From Thermoguttaceae bacterium (GTDB lineage Bacteria > Planctomycetota > Planctomycetia > Pirellulales > Thermoguttaceae): DNA of 64,000 nucleotides. The DNA lies in NCBI GenBank assembly GCA_017441605.1, contig JAFRXD010000049.1, positions 124,001 through 188,000 of the forward strand, in the 5' to 3' direction. Shown piece by piece: positions 42,735 through 52,481 of this stretch (the stretch's first letter is position 1; every line of letters starts with the position of its first letter). The notes under the pieces are model-generated. The model was given only the letters and a program-made list of their open reading frames with translations. It was not told the DNA's origin and ran no database searches. Made by a program: the position numbers and the translations under genes.

Positions 42735-45506
42735 TTAGTCGATCGCGAAGCGCTCCTTTTTCGAACGATAGGAACGCACCCTCAAAACTCCTCGTTTGGC
42801 GTTTTGTTCTTTCGATTGTCCGATTTCTATTCGAATCAGACCGTCGTCGTTTGTGTGCAAAACCTCGCGCCCTTGGCTCCGAATCTTTTCCTCTTCTTCA
42901 AGATTGCGATGAACCGACCCTCCGCTTATTACCGCGAACGTCGGATCGGACCATTGAAGAAGCGCTTCGGCGTTTTCGGACTTTCCCCCGTGATGAGGAA
43001 CCAGCAAAACGTCGACCCGTTTGGGGGCGTCCTCCAAAAACGACGCGTCCGAAGCGTCGAGATCGCCCGGAAGCATAACTCTACGCCCCAAATATTCCAC
43101 AACCGCGACCGCGCTATTGGCGTTCGATTCCGGGTCGGTTTCGCGCGAGTTGATTTCGGGATGGAGTATAGTCAATTCGGGAAAGCCCCACCGTTCTAAA
43201 GAATCGCCCTTCGCGACCTTTTCTATCGGGATCTTTCTTGAAAGCAGCGCTTCCTCCAACTCGCCGAGTTTCTTATTCTTCTTCTCGAACATAACGGGCG
43301 AAACGCAAACCCGGCCTATCTTCGCGAGTTTAGATAATTCAACAAAACCTCCGTAATGATCGAAGTCCGCGTGCGAAATAATAGCGAGATCGACGCGCGT
43401 CTTTTGGGCGTTCCACAGATCCTTCGCGAGAAGTTCGGCCGCTCCGCGCGAATTGGAAAGGCTTCCGCAATCGTAAACGAACGAGCGCCCGTCCGGGAAA
43501 ACGCCTAAAACGGCGCAACCGTGTCCTATTGCCAAAACGTCGATCCGCAACGTCTTCGATCTCTCCAAAGACGCGCGTTCCCAAGCCCCGGCGCAAACGG
43601 CGAGAGCTATCCATGCGAAAAGTCCAAAAGAAAGCCAACGTCTCTTGGGACGAAGACGCGGGAAAAGAGTCCAAACGACCAGAGGCGCGTAAAAAAAACA
43701 TAGTGCCCACGCTTGCGGCGAGGGAACTCGCATCGCGCCAAAGGAAGGCGACGCCATAAGATCCAACGCGCCCAAAAAAAGGTCGAAAGCCTTGTTCGTT
43801 AAAAAACCCGCGACCGCGACAAATACCCCGAATATTCCGGGAGCGACTACCGCGCCCAATCCAAAAGCGATTAGTAAAAAAGCCAACAAAAGCGAGATTG
43901 TCGCGGGAAGCCAAAGCATGGGATTGGCGACTAAAGCGACGGGAGTCAACAGATTAGTCGTTCGCAAAAGAACGGGGGAACCGATAATCCATATGCGGCA
44001 ACTAATCTTCGTTATCTCGATCAGTTGTTTCGTCAACGATTTACAATGCGACCAAAGAAACGCTTTCAAAACCGGAAAGCGCTTTATAGAGCCCGAATCG
44101 TTCGAAGAGCCATTCTCAACGTTAGAATTAGCGCTCGTCGCCGTCTTCCCAAAGAGCGAATTTTGACGCTCGGACGCGCCGACCATTCTCGCGCGCTCTT
44201 TAATCGCCTCGCGACGAAACGATTTGGAAAGCGCTCGTTCTCGCGGCGTCGCGACTTTTTCGGACCAGAGAAAAGAACCCGTCGCCAAAAAGGAAAGTTG
44301 CGCTCCCAACTGAAACAGTTCGAGAGGGTTGAGCGCCAAAAGAAATAAAGCCGCGAGCGCCAACGAATTTAAGGGGTTGCCTCGACGTCTTAATAACGAA
44401 CCGACACAAAAAACGATTATAAGGGTCGCGGCGCGAATCGCCGAGGCGCGCGCGTCGGTAAGAGCGAGATAGAAGAGAACGAAAAAAATAGTCGACAATG
44501 AAACGACAACGTTTGGAACCCACAATCGACGCAAAACGTAAACAAACGCGCCCACCGCAAGGGCTATGTGAAGTCCAGAGATCGCCAAAAGGTGAGCGGC
44601 GCCGGTTCTGCGAAAAGAATCGTTCGTCTCCTCGTCTATTTCGTCTCGAAAACCCAATGTCATTCCGCGCGCAACGGAAGCGTTCCGAGGCGAAAGTCGG
44701 CTCCGTATAATCGAGTCGGCTTTCTTGCGAACTCGTTCGAAAAATCTGGCGATCGCAACGTTCGCGGGAAAGCGCTCGACTGGTTCGAGCTTGACGCAAT
44801 CGGGAGATTCGGCGGAAAGCTCGGCGACAATTCGGCGCGCGCGATCATAGCGAACGCGGTCGTAATTCCAGGGATTGCGCGGTCTTGCGGGGCGCGAAAG
44901 ACGCCCCGTAATCGTCGCTTTGTCGCCAACGCGCAAACGCTCGTCGATTCCATTGATCGAAACCGCTATGCGACCGCTAAACGGTTCCCGACGCCCCTTG
45001 TCGGTCGCGGCGAACACTTCGCCCTCAAAAGTGGTCGCAAAGGGTTCCCCGTAAAGCGGACGACTCGACTCGTCGAATCGGCGAACGACGGGAGTTGTCT
45101 TAACGAATAGTTCTACGGAACTTACTGTTCCTTCGTCGGTTACGCGACGCCCAATCTCGCTCTCCGGATAATAGTAAAGGCGCTTTTCGTGTCTCGCTCC
45201 AAAAAAGGCGAACGCGGCGATCCACGCCAAAACTTCTCCATAAAATAAGTTAGATACGATTCTATTCAATAGAAAGCGGGGATTCGACTCGATTAGCGAG
45301 CGTCTCAAACCGGTTTGAAAACGTTCGCGAAGCATCGACGTCGCGACAAAAAGAATTAAAAAGAAAAGGGACGAGTAGAAAACCGTTCGCCAAAACAGAA
45401 GCCCCGGAGAAAACTTCGCGTCGAACAAAACGCCCAAGACCGCCGCGAAGAAAAAAGGCGCGGCGGGGGCGTTAATTATCGAATTCTCGCTCGTTCGAGA
45501 ACGCAT
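42735..45506 (-). CDS. comEC: ComEC/Rec2 DNA-uptake channel protein
   Basis: 923 residues from the ATG at 45506, favoured because G-G-A-G lies 6 bases upstream; the frame is open to a TTG at 45593. Three parts are visible. An N-terminal DUF4131 OB-like domain follows the first helices (E-G-E-V-F-A-A, R-V-G-D-K-A-T-I-T-G-R-L). The competence membrane core has H-L-L-A-I-S-G-L-H-I-A-L and L-N-S-L-A-L-A-A-L-F-L-L-A. A C-terminal metallo-beta-lactamase domain has I-S-H-A-D-F-D-H-Y-G-G and V-P-H-H-G-G-K-S. ComEC transports single-stranded DNA across the inner membrane, so natural transformation is possible. A ~70-residue polar insert (about 470-540) splits the membrane core. It is 128 bp downstream of yebC on the same strand. 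Confidence 0.93.
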   Translation of the reverse strand: MRSRTSENSIINAPAAPFFFAAVLGVLFDAKFSPGLLFWRTVFYSSLFFLILFVATSMLRERFQTGLRRSLIESNPRFLLNRIVSNLFYGEVLAWIAAFAFFGARHEKRLYYYPESEIGRRVTDEGTVSSVELFVKTTPVVRRFDESSRPLYGEPFATTFEGEVFAATDKGRREPFSGRIAVSINGIDERLRVGDKATITGRLSRPARPRNPWNYDRVRYDRARRIVAELSAESPDCVKLEPVERFPANVAIARFFERVRKKADSIIRSRLSPRNASVARGMTLGFRDEIDEETNDSFRRTGAAHLLAISGLHIALAVGAFVYVLRRLWVPNVVVSLSTIFFVLFYLALTDARASAIRAATLIIVFCVGSLLRRRGNPLNSLALAALFLLALNPLELFQLGAQLSFLATGSFLWSEKVATPRERALSKSFRREAIKERARMVGASERQNSLFGKTATSANSNVENGSSNDSGSIKRFPVLKAFLWSHCKSLTKQLIEITKISCRIWIIGSPVLLRTTNLLTPVALVANPMLWLPATISLLLAFLLIAFGLGAVVAPGIFGVFVAVAGFLTNKAFDLFLGALDLMASPSFGAMRVPSPQAWALCFFYAPLVVWTLFPRLRPKRRWLSFGLFAWIALAVCAGAWERASLERSKTLRIDVLAIGHGCAVLGVFPDGRSFVYDCGSLSNSRGAAELLAKDLWNAQKTRVDLAIISHADFDHYGGFVELSKLAKIGRVCVSPVMFEKKNKKLGELEEALLSRKIPIEKVAKGDSLERWGFPELTILHPEINSRETDPESNANSAVAVVEYLGRRVMLPGDLDASDASFLEDAPKRVDVLLVPHHGGKSENAEALLQWSDPTFAVISGGSVHRNLEEEEKIRSQGREVLHTNDDGLIRIEIGQSKEQNAKRGVLRVRSYRSKKERFAID

Positions 45507-45634
45507 ATACGGCTCCAGCGCTCGTTGTTGTTCCAACGCCGACTTTTGAGACGATCTCTCGACGCGCAAAGACGAGCGCGGGACGAGCCTCAAGAAACCG
45601 AGGTTCGTCCTACGGAAACGCCGTCAAACAAAAA

Positions 45635-46390
45635 TCATTCTTCTTCGAGTTGCGCCAAAATGTCGTCGGGCACGACAAAATTGGAGGAAACGCTCTGGAT
45701 ATCCTCGTGCTCGTCGAGCGCGTCCATAAGCTTCAGCGCCTTGCGAGCCACGTTAACGTCCTTAATCTCAATCGTGTCGCGCGGGATGTAGGTGATCTCG
45801 GAATGTTCGGGGTGAAGTCCGTTTTTATCCAAGAACGCGAGTACTTGATCGAAAACCTCGGGGGAACAAGTGATCTTGTGAACTTCCTCGTCGGAAACAA
45901 CGTCGTCCGCTCCCGCCTCTATAGCGAGATCCATCATTTCCTCTTCCCCTTTGGCGTCGGCGGCGATTTCAATGACGCCTTTGCGATCAAAATTCCATCC
46001 AACGCAACCGGACTGTCCCATCTTTCCGCCGCAAACTTCAAATATCTTGCGGATTTCGGGCGCGGTGCGATTGCGATTGTCGGTCAAACCGGCCGCCATG
46101 ACGGCGGTTCCCTCGACTCCGTAACCTTCGTACAACACTTCCTCAAGCTCGACGGGATCAAGTTCGCCCGTGCCGCGCTTAATCGCACGCGTTATATTGT
46201 CCTTCGGCAAACTGACGGCTTTCGCCTCGTCGATGGCGGCGCGCAAACGAATATTTTCGTCGGGATTTCCTCCGCCCTGTTTCGCGGCGACAATAATCGC
46301 TTTTGCCAACTTGCTCCACAACTTGCCGCGCTTGGCGTCGACTAGAGCTTTCTTATGCTTAATTCCCGCCCAATGCGAATGTCCGGACAT
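45635..46390 (-). CDS. yebC: YebC/PmpR family protein
   Basis: 251 residues beginning M-S-G-H-S-H-W-A-G-I-K-H-K-K, the family's near-invariant start, with G-A-G-G-A-G 6 bases upstream. Three domains follow as usual: N-terminal helical (K-L-W-S-K-L-A-K-A-I), the middle Y-E-G-Y-G-V-E-G segment and G-G-x-M-G-Q-S-G-C-V-G-W-N-F. YebC-family proteins act as transcriptional regulators and, in the best-studied cases, relieve ribosome stalling on proline-rich stretches. The latter fits a position near translation genes. A perfect TTGACA occurs about 100 bases upstream on this strand (near 46492) but no matching -10 is evident. Confidence 0.95.
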   Translation of the reverse strand: MSGHSHWAGIKHKKALVDAKRGKLWSKLAKAIIVAAKQGGGNPDENIRLRAAIDEAKAVSLPKDNITRAIKRGTGELDPVELEEVLYEGYGVEGTAVMAAGLTDNRNRTAPEIRKIFEVCGGKMGQSGCVGWNFDRKGVIEIAADAKGEEEMMDLAIEAGADDVVSDEEVHKITCSPEVFDQVLAFLDKNGLHPEHSEITYIPRDTIEIKDVNVARKALKLMDALDEHEDIQSVSSNFVVPDDILAQLEEE

Positions 46391-46704
46391 TTAATTCTCC
46401 TCGATATGTCTATTTGCTGTGTCCCGCGCCAAACACGAACGAAACCCCAACGAGGATTCCTATTCGTAAGAGCGACGCTCCGATAACTTGTGTCAAAAAA
46501 CAAGTCGAGCGCTAGCGCGAACTTCAAACGAGCGAAACATGTCGCCTCGCCGCGTCGTTCAAAGAAGCGGAGAAAACGCTCGACGTCTTCTCGCCGCGAC
46601 GACGGCGGAAAAAAGCCCGAGAAACGGCTATATTCTGAAAAGCGATCTAAAAAAACGCAAACTCCAACGACGCGCTCCGCGCCGAATTGCGGCGACGATC
46701 GCGC
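46391..46704. other. Intergenic region between the nusA operon and yebC
   Basis: About 314 bases. It holds the yebC leader and a TTGACA element near 46490. Short plus-strand frames here are low-complexity and unsupported. No clear terminator for the upstream operon beyond a weak hairpin followed by a T-run on the minus strand (around 46650). Confidence 0.35.
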
Positions 46705-48375
46705 CTATTTAGCGGTCTTCTTAGCGCCCCTCGATAATGTAGAACGCCTCGCGGATTTCTTTTCCGCGTCGCCCGTCGACGCGTCCGGAGGCTCGGAAGA
46801 ACGGTTCCGTCCCCGCGAAACAGATTTAGTCGTCTTAACGGTGGGCGCCGCTTCCTTTTTCTTGTTTGAAGCGCTTTCGACCCGGGACGAAGTTCGGGGG
46901 ACAACCGAATCGACGCTTTGCGTCTTCTTGGAACGCGAAGACGTCGCGCCCTTTAATTTCTTTGCTTCGTTCGATTTGGAACTCGAAGCGACGACGCCTT
47001 TGGCCTCGCGACGAGGGGGGACTTCTTCGACGGTCGAAGAAGATTTCTTTTCCTTCTTAATCGTTCCGGTCTCTGTTTTAACGCTTTTTGAGACGTTGCC
47101 CTTACCGGAAACGGATCCCGATTTGCTCTCCGCTCCCCTTGTCTTCTCCGACTTCGTTTTCTTAGCCGGTTTTACAACGTTTTCCTTTTCCTTTGAAGCC
47201 CCGTCGGACCCGCCTCTCTTCTTTTTGGCCGTTTTAGTCGAGTCTACGCTCTCGGTCGTTTTCGATTTTTTCTCCGATTTAGGTTCGACGGAAGTCGATT
47301 TTTTGACTCTAGGTTTCCGCGGTTTGAGGCTTTCCCGCGCGGAAACGGAAATCGAATCGCTCGACGTCGAAGGTTCGTCGTCGCGCAAAACCCGAGCGGG
47401 ACTTTTGGAAATTTTTGCGCTTTTGGAGACGTCGCCAACGTACGCGGTCGTCTCTTTCGTTATGCTGGCCTCTTCGTCGGGACCGGAACAAATAGAGAGC
47501 TCTCCCTTGTCGAGCCGGGAATTGTCGACGGCGCCAGAATCCAAGAATTCGTCTTCCACTTTGTCGTCGAAATCGTCTTCTTCCATCTCGGAGCGCATCA
47601 TTGCGACCGTCGACATTCCGTTCTTAGGACGTCGTTCGCGGCGGGAATAAATGCGCGCGATTTCCCGAGGATCGGAAGGAGCGCTGGGTTCGACCAACGG
47701 TTCGGGGGAGCGCTTCGACGCGTTCGAATCAAAGGAAACCAAAAACTTCAAAGCTTCCTTATTCTTCTTTTCGTCCGCTAAATCCACCCCCAATTCGTGA
47801 AGCGCAAAAAAGAAATCGCGAGCGTCGGATTCGTTAAACGCGTCTTTCAAACAGGGCGCGACTTCCCTAGAGTCTTCAACGACAACCCATCCCAACAAGC
47901 GCAAAACGCGAGTTTCCGCCTCGTCAAGGGGAATATCGTCCCCGCCTAGCGCAAAGAAGGAAGCGTAGGCGTTCATAAACGACGTTGAATACGGAACGGT
48001 CTTTAGGAAATCCACGACCTCTTCCCGACCTTTGGCGCGGAGATCCTCTAGCTCAAATTTGTAGGTCTTGTCAAAAATCCACTGTAAAAGACGACGCAAA
48101 CGCTCGCCGGTTCGAACGGGATCGACCGCGCCGTCCTTAACTACGCTCGCTATTTCGTTCGCGGTGGACACGCGGATCTCGTTCCAATCGAGAAAATATC
48201 TCTGCAAATCAATAAAACACTGTCGAGCGCGTTTGAAGGACGCGTTTTCTAGAAAAATAGCAAAAACAAGATGCTCGAGAACCTTGCGATCCCGAGACAA
48301 GACAACCGGAGTCTCGGGATACCGTTTCTTGAGTTTCTTGAAAAAAGCTTTAACGTCTTTTTGACGCGCGACCAT
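46705..48375 (-). CDS. Degenerate endonuclease III (HhH-GPD) fold with histone-like Lys/Ser-rich tail
   Basis: 556 residues. Residues ~1-175 follow the all-helical endonuclease III pattern: L-E-H-L-V-F-A-I-F-L-E-N-A-S-F near 33, a later D-L-R-A-K-G-R-E-E helix, and P-L-D-E-A-E-T-R-V-L-R-L-L-G near 155, equivalent to the V-D-T-H-V-x-R segment. The helix-hairpin-helix catalytic Lys is not present (V-P-Y-S-T-S-F replaces L-P-G-V-G-x-K) and there is no FeS Cys cluster, so glycosylase activity is unlikely. Residues ~250-556 are a disordered tail dominated by Lys, Ser, Glu and Thr with K-K-x-K and S-K-K-T blocks, like bacterial histone H1-type tails. It is the last gene of the nusA-infB-rbfA operon, 81 bp after rbfA. 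Function unknown; nucleic-acid binding is inferred. Confidence 0.8.
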   Translation of the reverse strand: MVARQKDVKAFFKKLKKRYPETPVVLSRDRKVLEHLVFAIFLENASFKRARQCFIDLQRYFLDWNEIRVSTANEIASVVKDGAVDPVRTGERLRRLLQWIFDKTYKFELEDLRAKGREEVVDFLKTVPYSTSFMNAYASFFALGGDDIPLDEAETRVLRLLGWVVVEDSREVAPCLKDAFNESDARDFFFALHELGVDLADEKKNKEALKFLVSFDSNASKRSPEPLVEPSAPSDPREIARIYSRRERRPKNGMSTVAMMRSEMEEDDFDDKVEDEFLDSGAVDNSRLDKGELSICSGPDEEASITKETTAYVGDVSKSAKISKSPARVLRDDEPSTSSDSISVSARESLKPRKPRVKKSTSVEPKSEKKSKTTESVDSTKTAKKKRGGSDGASKEKENVVKPAKKTKSEKTRGAESKSGSVSGKGNVSKSVKTETGTIKKEKKSSSTVEEVPPRREAKGVVASSSKSNEAKKLKGATSSRSKKTQSVDSVVPRTSSRVESASNKKKEAAPTVKTTKSVSRGRNRSSEPPDASTGDAEKKSARRSTLSRGAKKTAK

Positions 48376-48456
48376 CTTACCACCGCTTGAAATAAGCCGT
48401 AATCCTATCCGACGCTTCCTCTCCAGAACAATCCGCTCGCGCGAAGTCGATTCGAT

Positions 48457-48846
48457 CTACTCGCGCTCGTCGGCGGAAACCTCCTCGTCCGCGGTCGTCG
48501 CTTCCTCCGAGCGCTCTTCGGCGAGTATTCGCGTAACCTCGAGTAAATTTTTAACGCCCTCGTCCACAAGAAATTGCAAAGTGGGAGTGTACCGAGTATC
48601 GATCCGCTTGGCGCACTGCTGCTGCAAAAAACCCGCGGCGCTTTGCAGTCCCTTGAGCGCGGTTCTTTCTTTTCCCTCGTCCCCGCGAACCATAAAATAA
48701 ACCTTCGCGGTTCGCATATCCGGGGCGACCTCCACCTTGGTAATAGTGACAAACTCGACGCGCGGGTCTTTCAATTCGGTCAAAATCGAGGTGGCGACCG
48801 CTTGACGAATCGCCTCCGCCGCTTTCAACGCTCTTCTTGACGCCAT
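48457..48846 (-). CDS. rbfA: Ribosome-binding factor RbfA
   Basis: 129 residues with the KH-like RbfA fold: A-E-A-I-R-Q-A-V-A-T-S-I-L, K-D-P-R-V-E-F-V-T-I-T-K-V-E-V-A-P-D-M-R-T-A-K-V-Y and the R-Y-T-P-T-L-Q-F-L-V-D-E-G near the end. It assists 16S rRNA 5'-end maturation and 30S assembly. The C-terminal 20 residues are an acidic tail. It lies 66 bp after infB, the classical gene order. Confidence 0.95.
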   Translation of the reverse strand: MASRRALKAAEAIRQAVATSILTELKDPRVEFVTITKVEVAPDMRTAKVYFMVRGDEGKERTALKGLQSAAGFLQQQCAKRIDTRYTPTLQFLVDEGVKNLLEVTRILAEERSEEATTADEEVSADERE

Positions 48847-48912
48847 CTTCCCTCATCTTTCCGCTATAATAAGGTCCGTAACAAAACGATCCCCGTTTAA
48901 ACGGAACCCTTC

Positions 48913-51900
48913 TCAAAACGTTCGAGCGACTTCTTCGATCTTGTACGCCTCGAGGATATCGCCTTCCTTAACGTCGTTATAGTTCTTCAACTTGATACCG
49001 CACTCGTAACCCTCGCGAACTTCCTTCGCGTCGTCTTTTTCTCGCTTAAGAGTGTCGAGAGCGTACTCGCCAATAACGCGACTCTCGCGAACGACGCGCA
49101 TCTGGCAGTCTCGCTCGATTGTTCCGTACAAAACGCGACAACCGGCGATCACGCCCACGCGACTGATATTGAACGTGCGTTGAACGACCGCTCGACCAAG
49201 TTCTTTGACCTGTTCGATGGGCTTCAGCATTCCCTCGAGCGCGGCCCGAATATCCTCGGTCAGTTTGTAAATAACGTCGTAGCGACGAATTTGGATCTTC
49301 TTACTCTCGGCGAGCGCTCGAGCGCCCTCGTCGGGCGTTACGTTAAATCCAACGATAATCGCGTCGGAAGCGTCGGCGAGATGCACGTCCGCCTCGGTGA
49401 CGCCGCCCACGGAAGCCTGAAGAATCTTAACTTTGACTTCGGGATGCTCTAGCTTGCCGAGCTCTTTACGAATCGCCTCAATTGAGCCTCGAACGTCGGC
49501 GCGAATAATCACGTTCAACGTCTGTTGAGACTTCGCCGAAATGCGCTCGAAGAGATTTTCCAACGTCACGTGAGCGGGACCGCCGGAAAGCTCGATCTCT
49601 CGCGCTCGCTTCGCGCGTTCTTCCGCTATTTGTCGCGCTACGGACACGTCCTCCAACACGACGAACTTACTGCCCGCCTCGGGAGCCTCGTCGAGACCTA
49701 TTAAGGAAACGGGAACGCTCGGACCGGCTTCTTTGATTCTCTTGTGAGGATCTAACGTATCGGTCATTGAGCGCACGCGCCCGTAGGACGAACCGCAAAG
49801 AACCACGTCGCCTGTGCGCAGAGTCCCGTTTTGAACCAGAGCTTTGCACACGACTCCCTCGCCCGACTGCAACGACGCTTCCAATACCACTCCGCTGGCC
49901 GGACGATTCGGATTCGCTTTAAGCTCGCTCAATTCGGCCACGGTCAGGAGCGTCTCAAGCAGGGCGTCGACGCCCAACCCGGTAACGGCGCTCGTTTCGA
50001 CGATTTCTACGTCGCCGCCCCATTCGCTTGGGGTCAAGTCGTTGTTGGCCAACTCTTGAACGACCTTGTCCCGCTTCACGCCAGGCAAGTCCATTTTGTT
50101 CAGCGCGACGACGATCGGCACTCCGGCGGCCTTCGCGTGACTAATGGCCTCCTCCGTTTGAGGCATCACGCCGTCGTCGGCGGCCACCACCAACACGGCG
50201 ATGTCGGTGCAGTTGGCTCCTCGCGCGCGCATCTCGGTGAACGCCTCGTGACCGGGCGTGTCGACAAACGTTACCGCCCCGCCCTTCGCGTTGACGCGAT
50301 AAGCTCGAATATGCTGAGTAATGCCGCCCTTCTCGCCGGAGGCCACGTGCAAATTCAGAATTCTATCGAGCAACGAGGTCTTACCGTGATCGACGTGTCC
50401 CAAGAACGTCACCACCGGGGCGCGAGGAACGAGGGACTCGGGAGGATCCTCTTCCGCGAACGCGGAATCGACGTACTGCTCCTCGAGTGTCGCCTGCTCT
50501 TTGACCGTTGCCTTCAACTGGAACGACATAATCAAAAGCTCGATCGTCTCGCGGTCGATCGTTTGATTTACCGTCTTCATCATGCCGAGTTGCATCAACG
50601 CCTTTATAACGGCGGCGACGCCTATTCCCGTCGCGCCGGAAAAATCCTTCACGGAGCAAGGGGTCTCGATCACGATATCGTTGACTCGAGCGGCGGTAAC
50701 AATGCCGGAGGACTTGCCCCCGCGCTTATTGGTTCGAGTCCTAGTCGGGACGTAATCGTCGTCGCCGCCAAAGGTAACTCGATTGTTGTCTCGACGTCTG
50801 GCCTGACCGCCGGTTCGACGGCGAGCGTCTTGAGCGTCGCCGTCGCGATCGCCGTAGCGACCCTTCTTTCCAGGAGCGGACTCGCCGTACCCGGAACCCG
50901 ACTGACCGCGTCCAACTTTCGCGCCGCTCTTCTGGTCGACCTTTCGGGCGTCGTCGGAACCCTGTTTCGCGCCAGTTTTCGTTCGAGTCGCGTTCACGAC
51001 CTCCGCAACGGACATACCCGTCGCGCGAGCCCGATTTATGACCTCGGGATTGAGCGTGCGAATCGGCTTTTGTTCCGCTTCCGTCTTTTTGGGAATAACG
51101 CGCTTTGGAGGCTCGGGCATATCCGCCAATCGAATCCTCACCGCGCGATTACCGCTCGAACGAGAACTGGAACTCGCGCCGCCGTTGGAGCCGCCGGTTC
51201 CTTGTTTCTTTTGGTTTCCGCCAAGCACGAGAATGCGCGACCCGGTCGGAGGAGTGATCATCGGAGGCCGCTTCATCTCCTCTAGAGCGCGAGCCCGCTC
51301 CGCGGCCTGTTGCGCGTAAGGAGGAGGCGCCAAACGAGTGGGACGTTGCTCCTGAGATTTAGCAACGGATCGAGAAGAAACCTGTTCGTCTCGAGAGCGT
51401 TTTGGATCGCGACGAGTAATGGCCGGTTCTATTCTCTTTGTCGAGCTAGGAGAACTAGGACGCGCGGGAACTTCGGGCTTCGCCGACGTCGGGGAATTCG
51501 AACCGCTCGGTTCCTCGAGGGCGGACCCCGCGGAATTGGACTCGGATTCCGATCTAGACTTGGGTTCCTGAGTCGAACGTTCCGGGCGATCTTCCGATTT
51601 CTCGGATTCGTCCGAATTGGACGGATTCTCGATGGAGTCGCCTCGCTCGGCCGCCTCGCCCGATCCAACCTCGTTGCCCTTCGCGACGGAAACGGCGTCC
51701 GCGCCCTTAATATCTTCTTCCTTCTTTTCGGCGGGAACCGCGACTTCCGCAGTGGAATCGGCGGTCTCCGCTTTTTCCGCTTCGCCAGTCGACTCGGAAC
51801 CGTTTAAATCGGTCGCGGAGCCGCTATCGTCTGAAACTCGCCCGGCGCTCGGCGAGACGGACTCGACATCGGAAGATGGAGCGGCCGGAACGTCGGTAAC

Positions 51901-52362
51901 GACCGGAGACTTCGCCTCGGCGTCCCCCGAGACGCCCGTCTCTGCGCCGGTCGAAACGGAAACGGCCGAAACCGATTCGGGACTCGCGTTCTCGGAATCC
52001 TTTTTCTCGTCCTTTTCGTCGACTTTAGTCGGCGGAAAGTCGCTTGACGTCTTTGAACTAACCTTCCTGCCAAAATTGCCAAAGATCTTCGTCAAACCGC
52101 CGGGTCGAGGGGCTTCGATAACAGGAATCTTCCGTTCGGGAACCTGCGGAATCTCCGTCGGAGGAATCATTACGGTCTCTTCGCCGCCCGTTGTTCTCTC
52201 GCCGCTAGTCGAAAAATATTCCTTGATTTGAGCGACCTCGTCGGCGGACAAACTCGCCAATTGGTTCGCCTTACCGCTAAAATGCAGTTTTGAACAAACT
52301 TCAAGGAGTTCCTTGCTCGACTTTTTAAGTTGCTTGGCTAAAGCGTAAATTCTGATCGTCAA
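48913..52362 (-). CDS. infB: Translation initiation factor IF-2
   Basis: 1149 residues from a TTG start (52360-52362). It begins with the short IF2-N domain (I-Y-A-L-A-K-Q-L-K-K-S-S-K-E-L-L). A very long disordered linker (about 70-560) is acidic/Ser-rich first (to ~290), then Pro/Arg/Gly-rich. A second IF2-N-like region (V-K-D-F-S-G-A-T-G-I-G) follows. The G domain carries G-H-V-D-H-G-K-T-S (about 650), D-T-P-G-H-E-A-F and N-K-M-D, and domains II-IV follow with the C-terminal fMet-tRNA-binding half. IF-2 positions initiator tRNA on the 30S subunit. The linker is longer than in E. coli IF-2 but typical in kind for planctomycetes. Confidence 0.96.
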   Translation of the reverse strand: MTIRIYALAKQLKKSSKELLEVCSKLHFSGKANQLASLSADEVAQIKEYFSTSGERTTGGEETVMIPPTEIPQVPERKIPVIEAPRPGGLTKIFGNFGRKVSSKTSSDFPPTKVDEKDEKKDSENASPESVSAVSVSTGAETGVSGDAEAKSPVVTDVPAAPSSDVESVSPSAGRVSDDSGSATDLNGSESTGEAEKAETADSTAEVAVPAEKKEEDIKGADAVSVAKGNEVGSGEAAERGDSIENPSNSDESEKSEDRPERSTQEPKSRSESESNSAGSALEEPSGSNSPTSAKPEVPARPSSPSSTKRIEPAITRRDPKRSRDEQVSSRSVAKSQEQRPTRLAPPPYAQQAAERARALEEMKRPPMITPPTGSRILVLGGNQKKQGTGGSNGGASSSSRSSGNRAVRIRLADMPEPPKRVIPKKTEAEQKPIRTLNPEVINRARATGMSVAEVVNATRTKTGAKQGSDDARKVDQKSGAKVGRGQSGSGYGESAPGKKGRYGDRDGDAQDARRRTGGQARRRDNNRVTFGGDDDYVPTRTRTNKRGGKSSGIVTAARVNDIVIETPCSVKDFSGATGIGVAAVIKALMQLGMMKTVNQTIDRETIELLIMSFQLKATVKEQATLEEQYVDSAFAEEDPPESLVPRAPVVTFLGHVDHGKTSLLDRILNLHVASGEKGGITQHIRAYRVNAKGGAVTFVDTPGHEAFTEMRARGANCTDIAVLVVAADDGVMPQTEEAISHAKAAGVPIVVALNKMDLPGVKRDKVVQELANNDLTPSEWGGDVEIVETSAVTGLGVDALLETLLTVAELSELKANPNRPASGVVLEASLQSGEGVVCKALVQNGTLRTGDVVLCGSSYGRVRSMTDTLDPHKRIKEAGPSVPVSLIGLDEAPEAGSKFVVLEDVSVARQIAEERAKRAREIELSGGPAHVTLENLFERISAKSQQTLNVIIRADVRGSIEAIRKELGKLEHPEVKVKILQASVGGVTEADVHLADASDAIIVGFNVTPDEGARALAESKKIQIRRYDVIYKLTEDIRAALEGMLKPIEQVKELGRAVVQRTFNISRVGVIAGCRVLYGTIERDCQMRVVRESRVIGEYALDTLKREKDDAKEVREGYECGIKLKNYNDVKEGDILEAYKIEEVARTF

Positions 52363-52481
52363 TTTAGTTTTAGTGTCGCTCTACGACGTCTCTAATCGAA
52401 AAACGCGCTCGGCGCTCTCCAAATGAAAGGTTACTTGTGAATTTCAACGACAAAACGCGAGGCGCGAAAAATGGGCGGCTT

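Noticed and set aside
42720..42735. Terminator between convergent hemA and comEC
   Set aside because: Only 14 bases separate the genes and no hairpin with a T-run is present.
46480..46500. TTGACA as yebC promoter
   Set aside because: The -35 box is perfect on the minus strand but no acceptable -10 hexamer lies 15-19 bases downstream.
46490..47650. 386-codon plus-strand frame rich in Ser/Phe/Leu
   Set aside because: It mirrors the Lys/Glu/Ser-rich tail coded on the minus strand and starts in the intergenic region without a ribosome site.
49831..51285. 484-codon plus-strand frame
   Set aside because: Antisense to infB, which is unmistakable on the minus strand.
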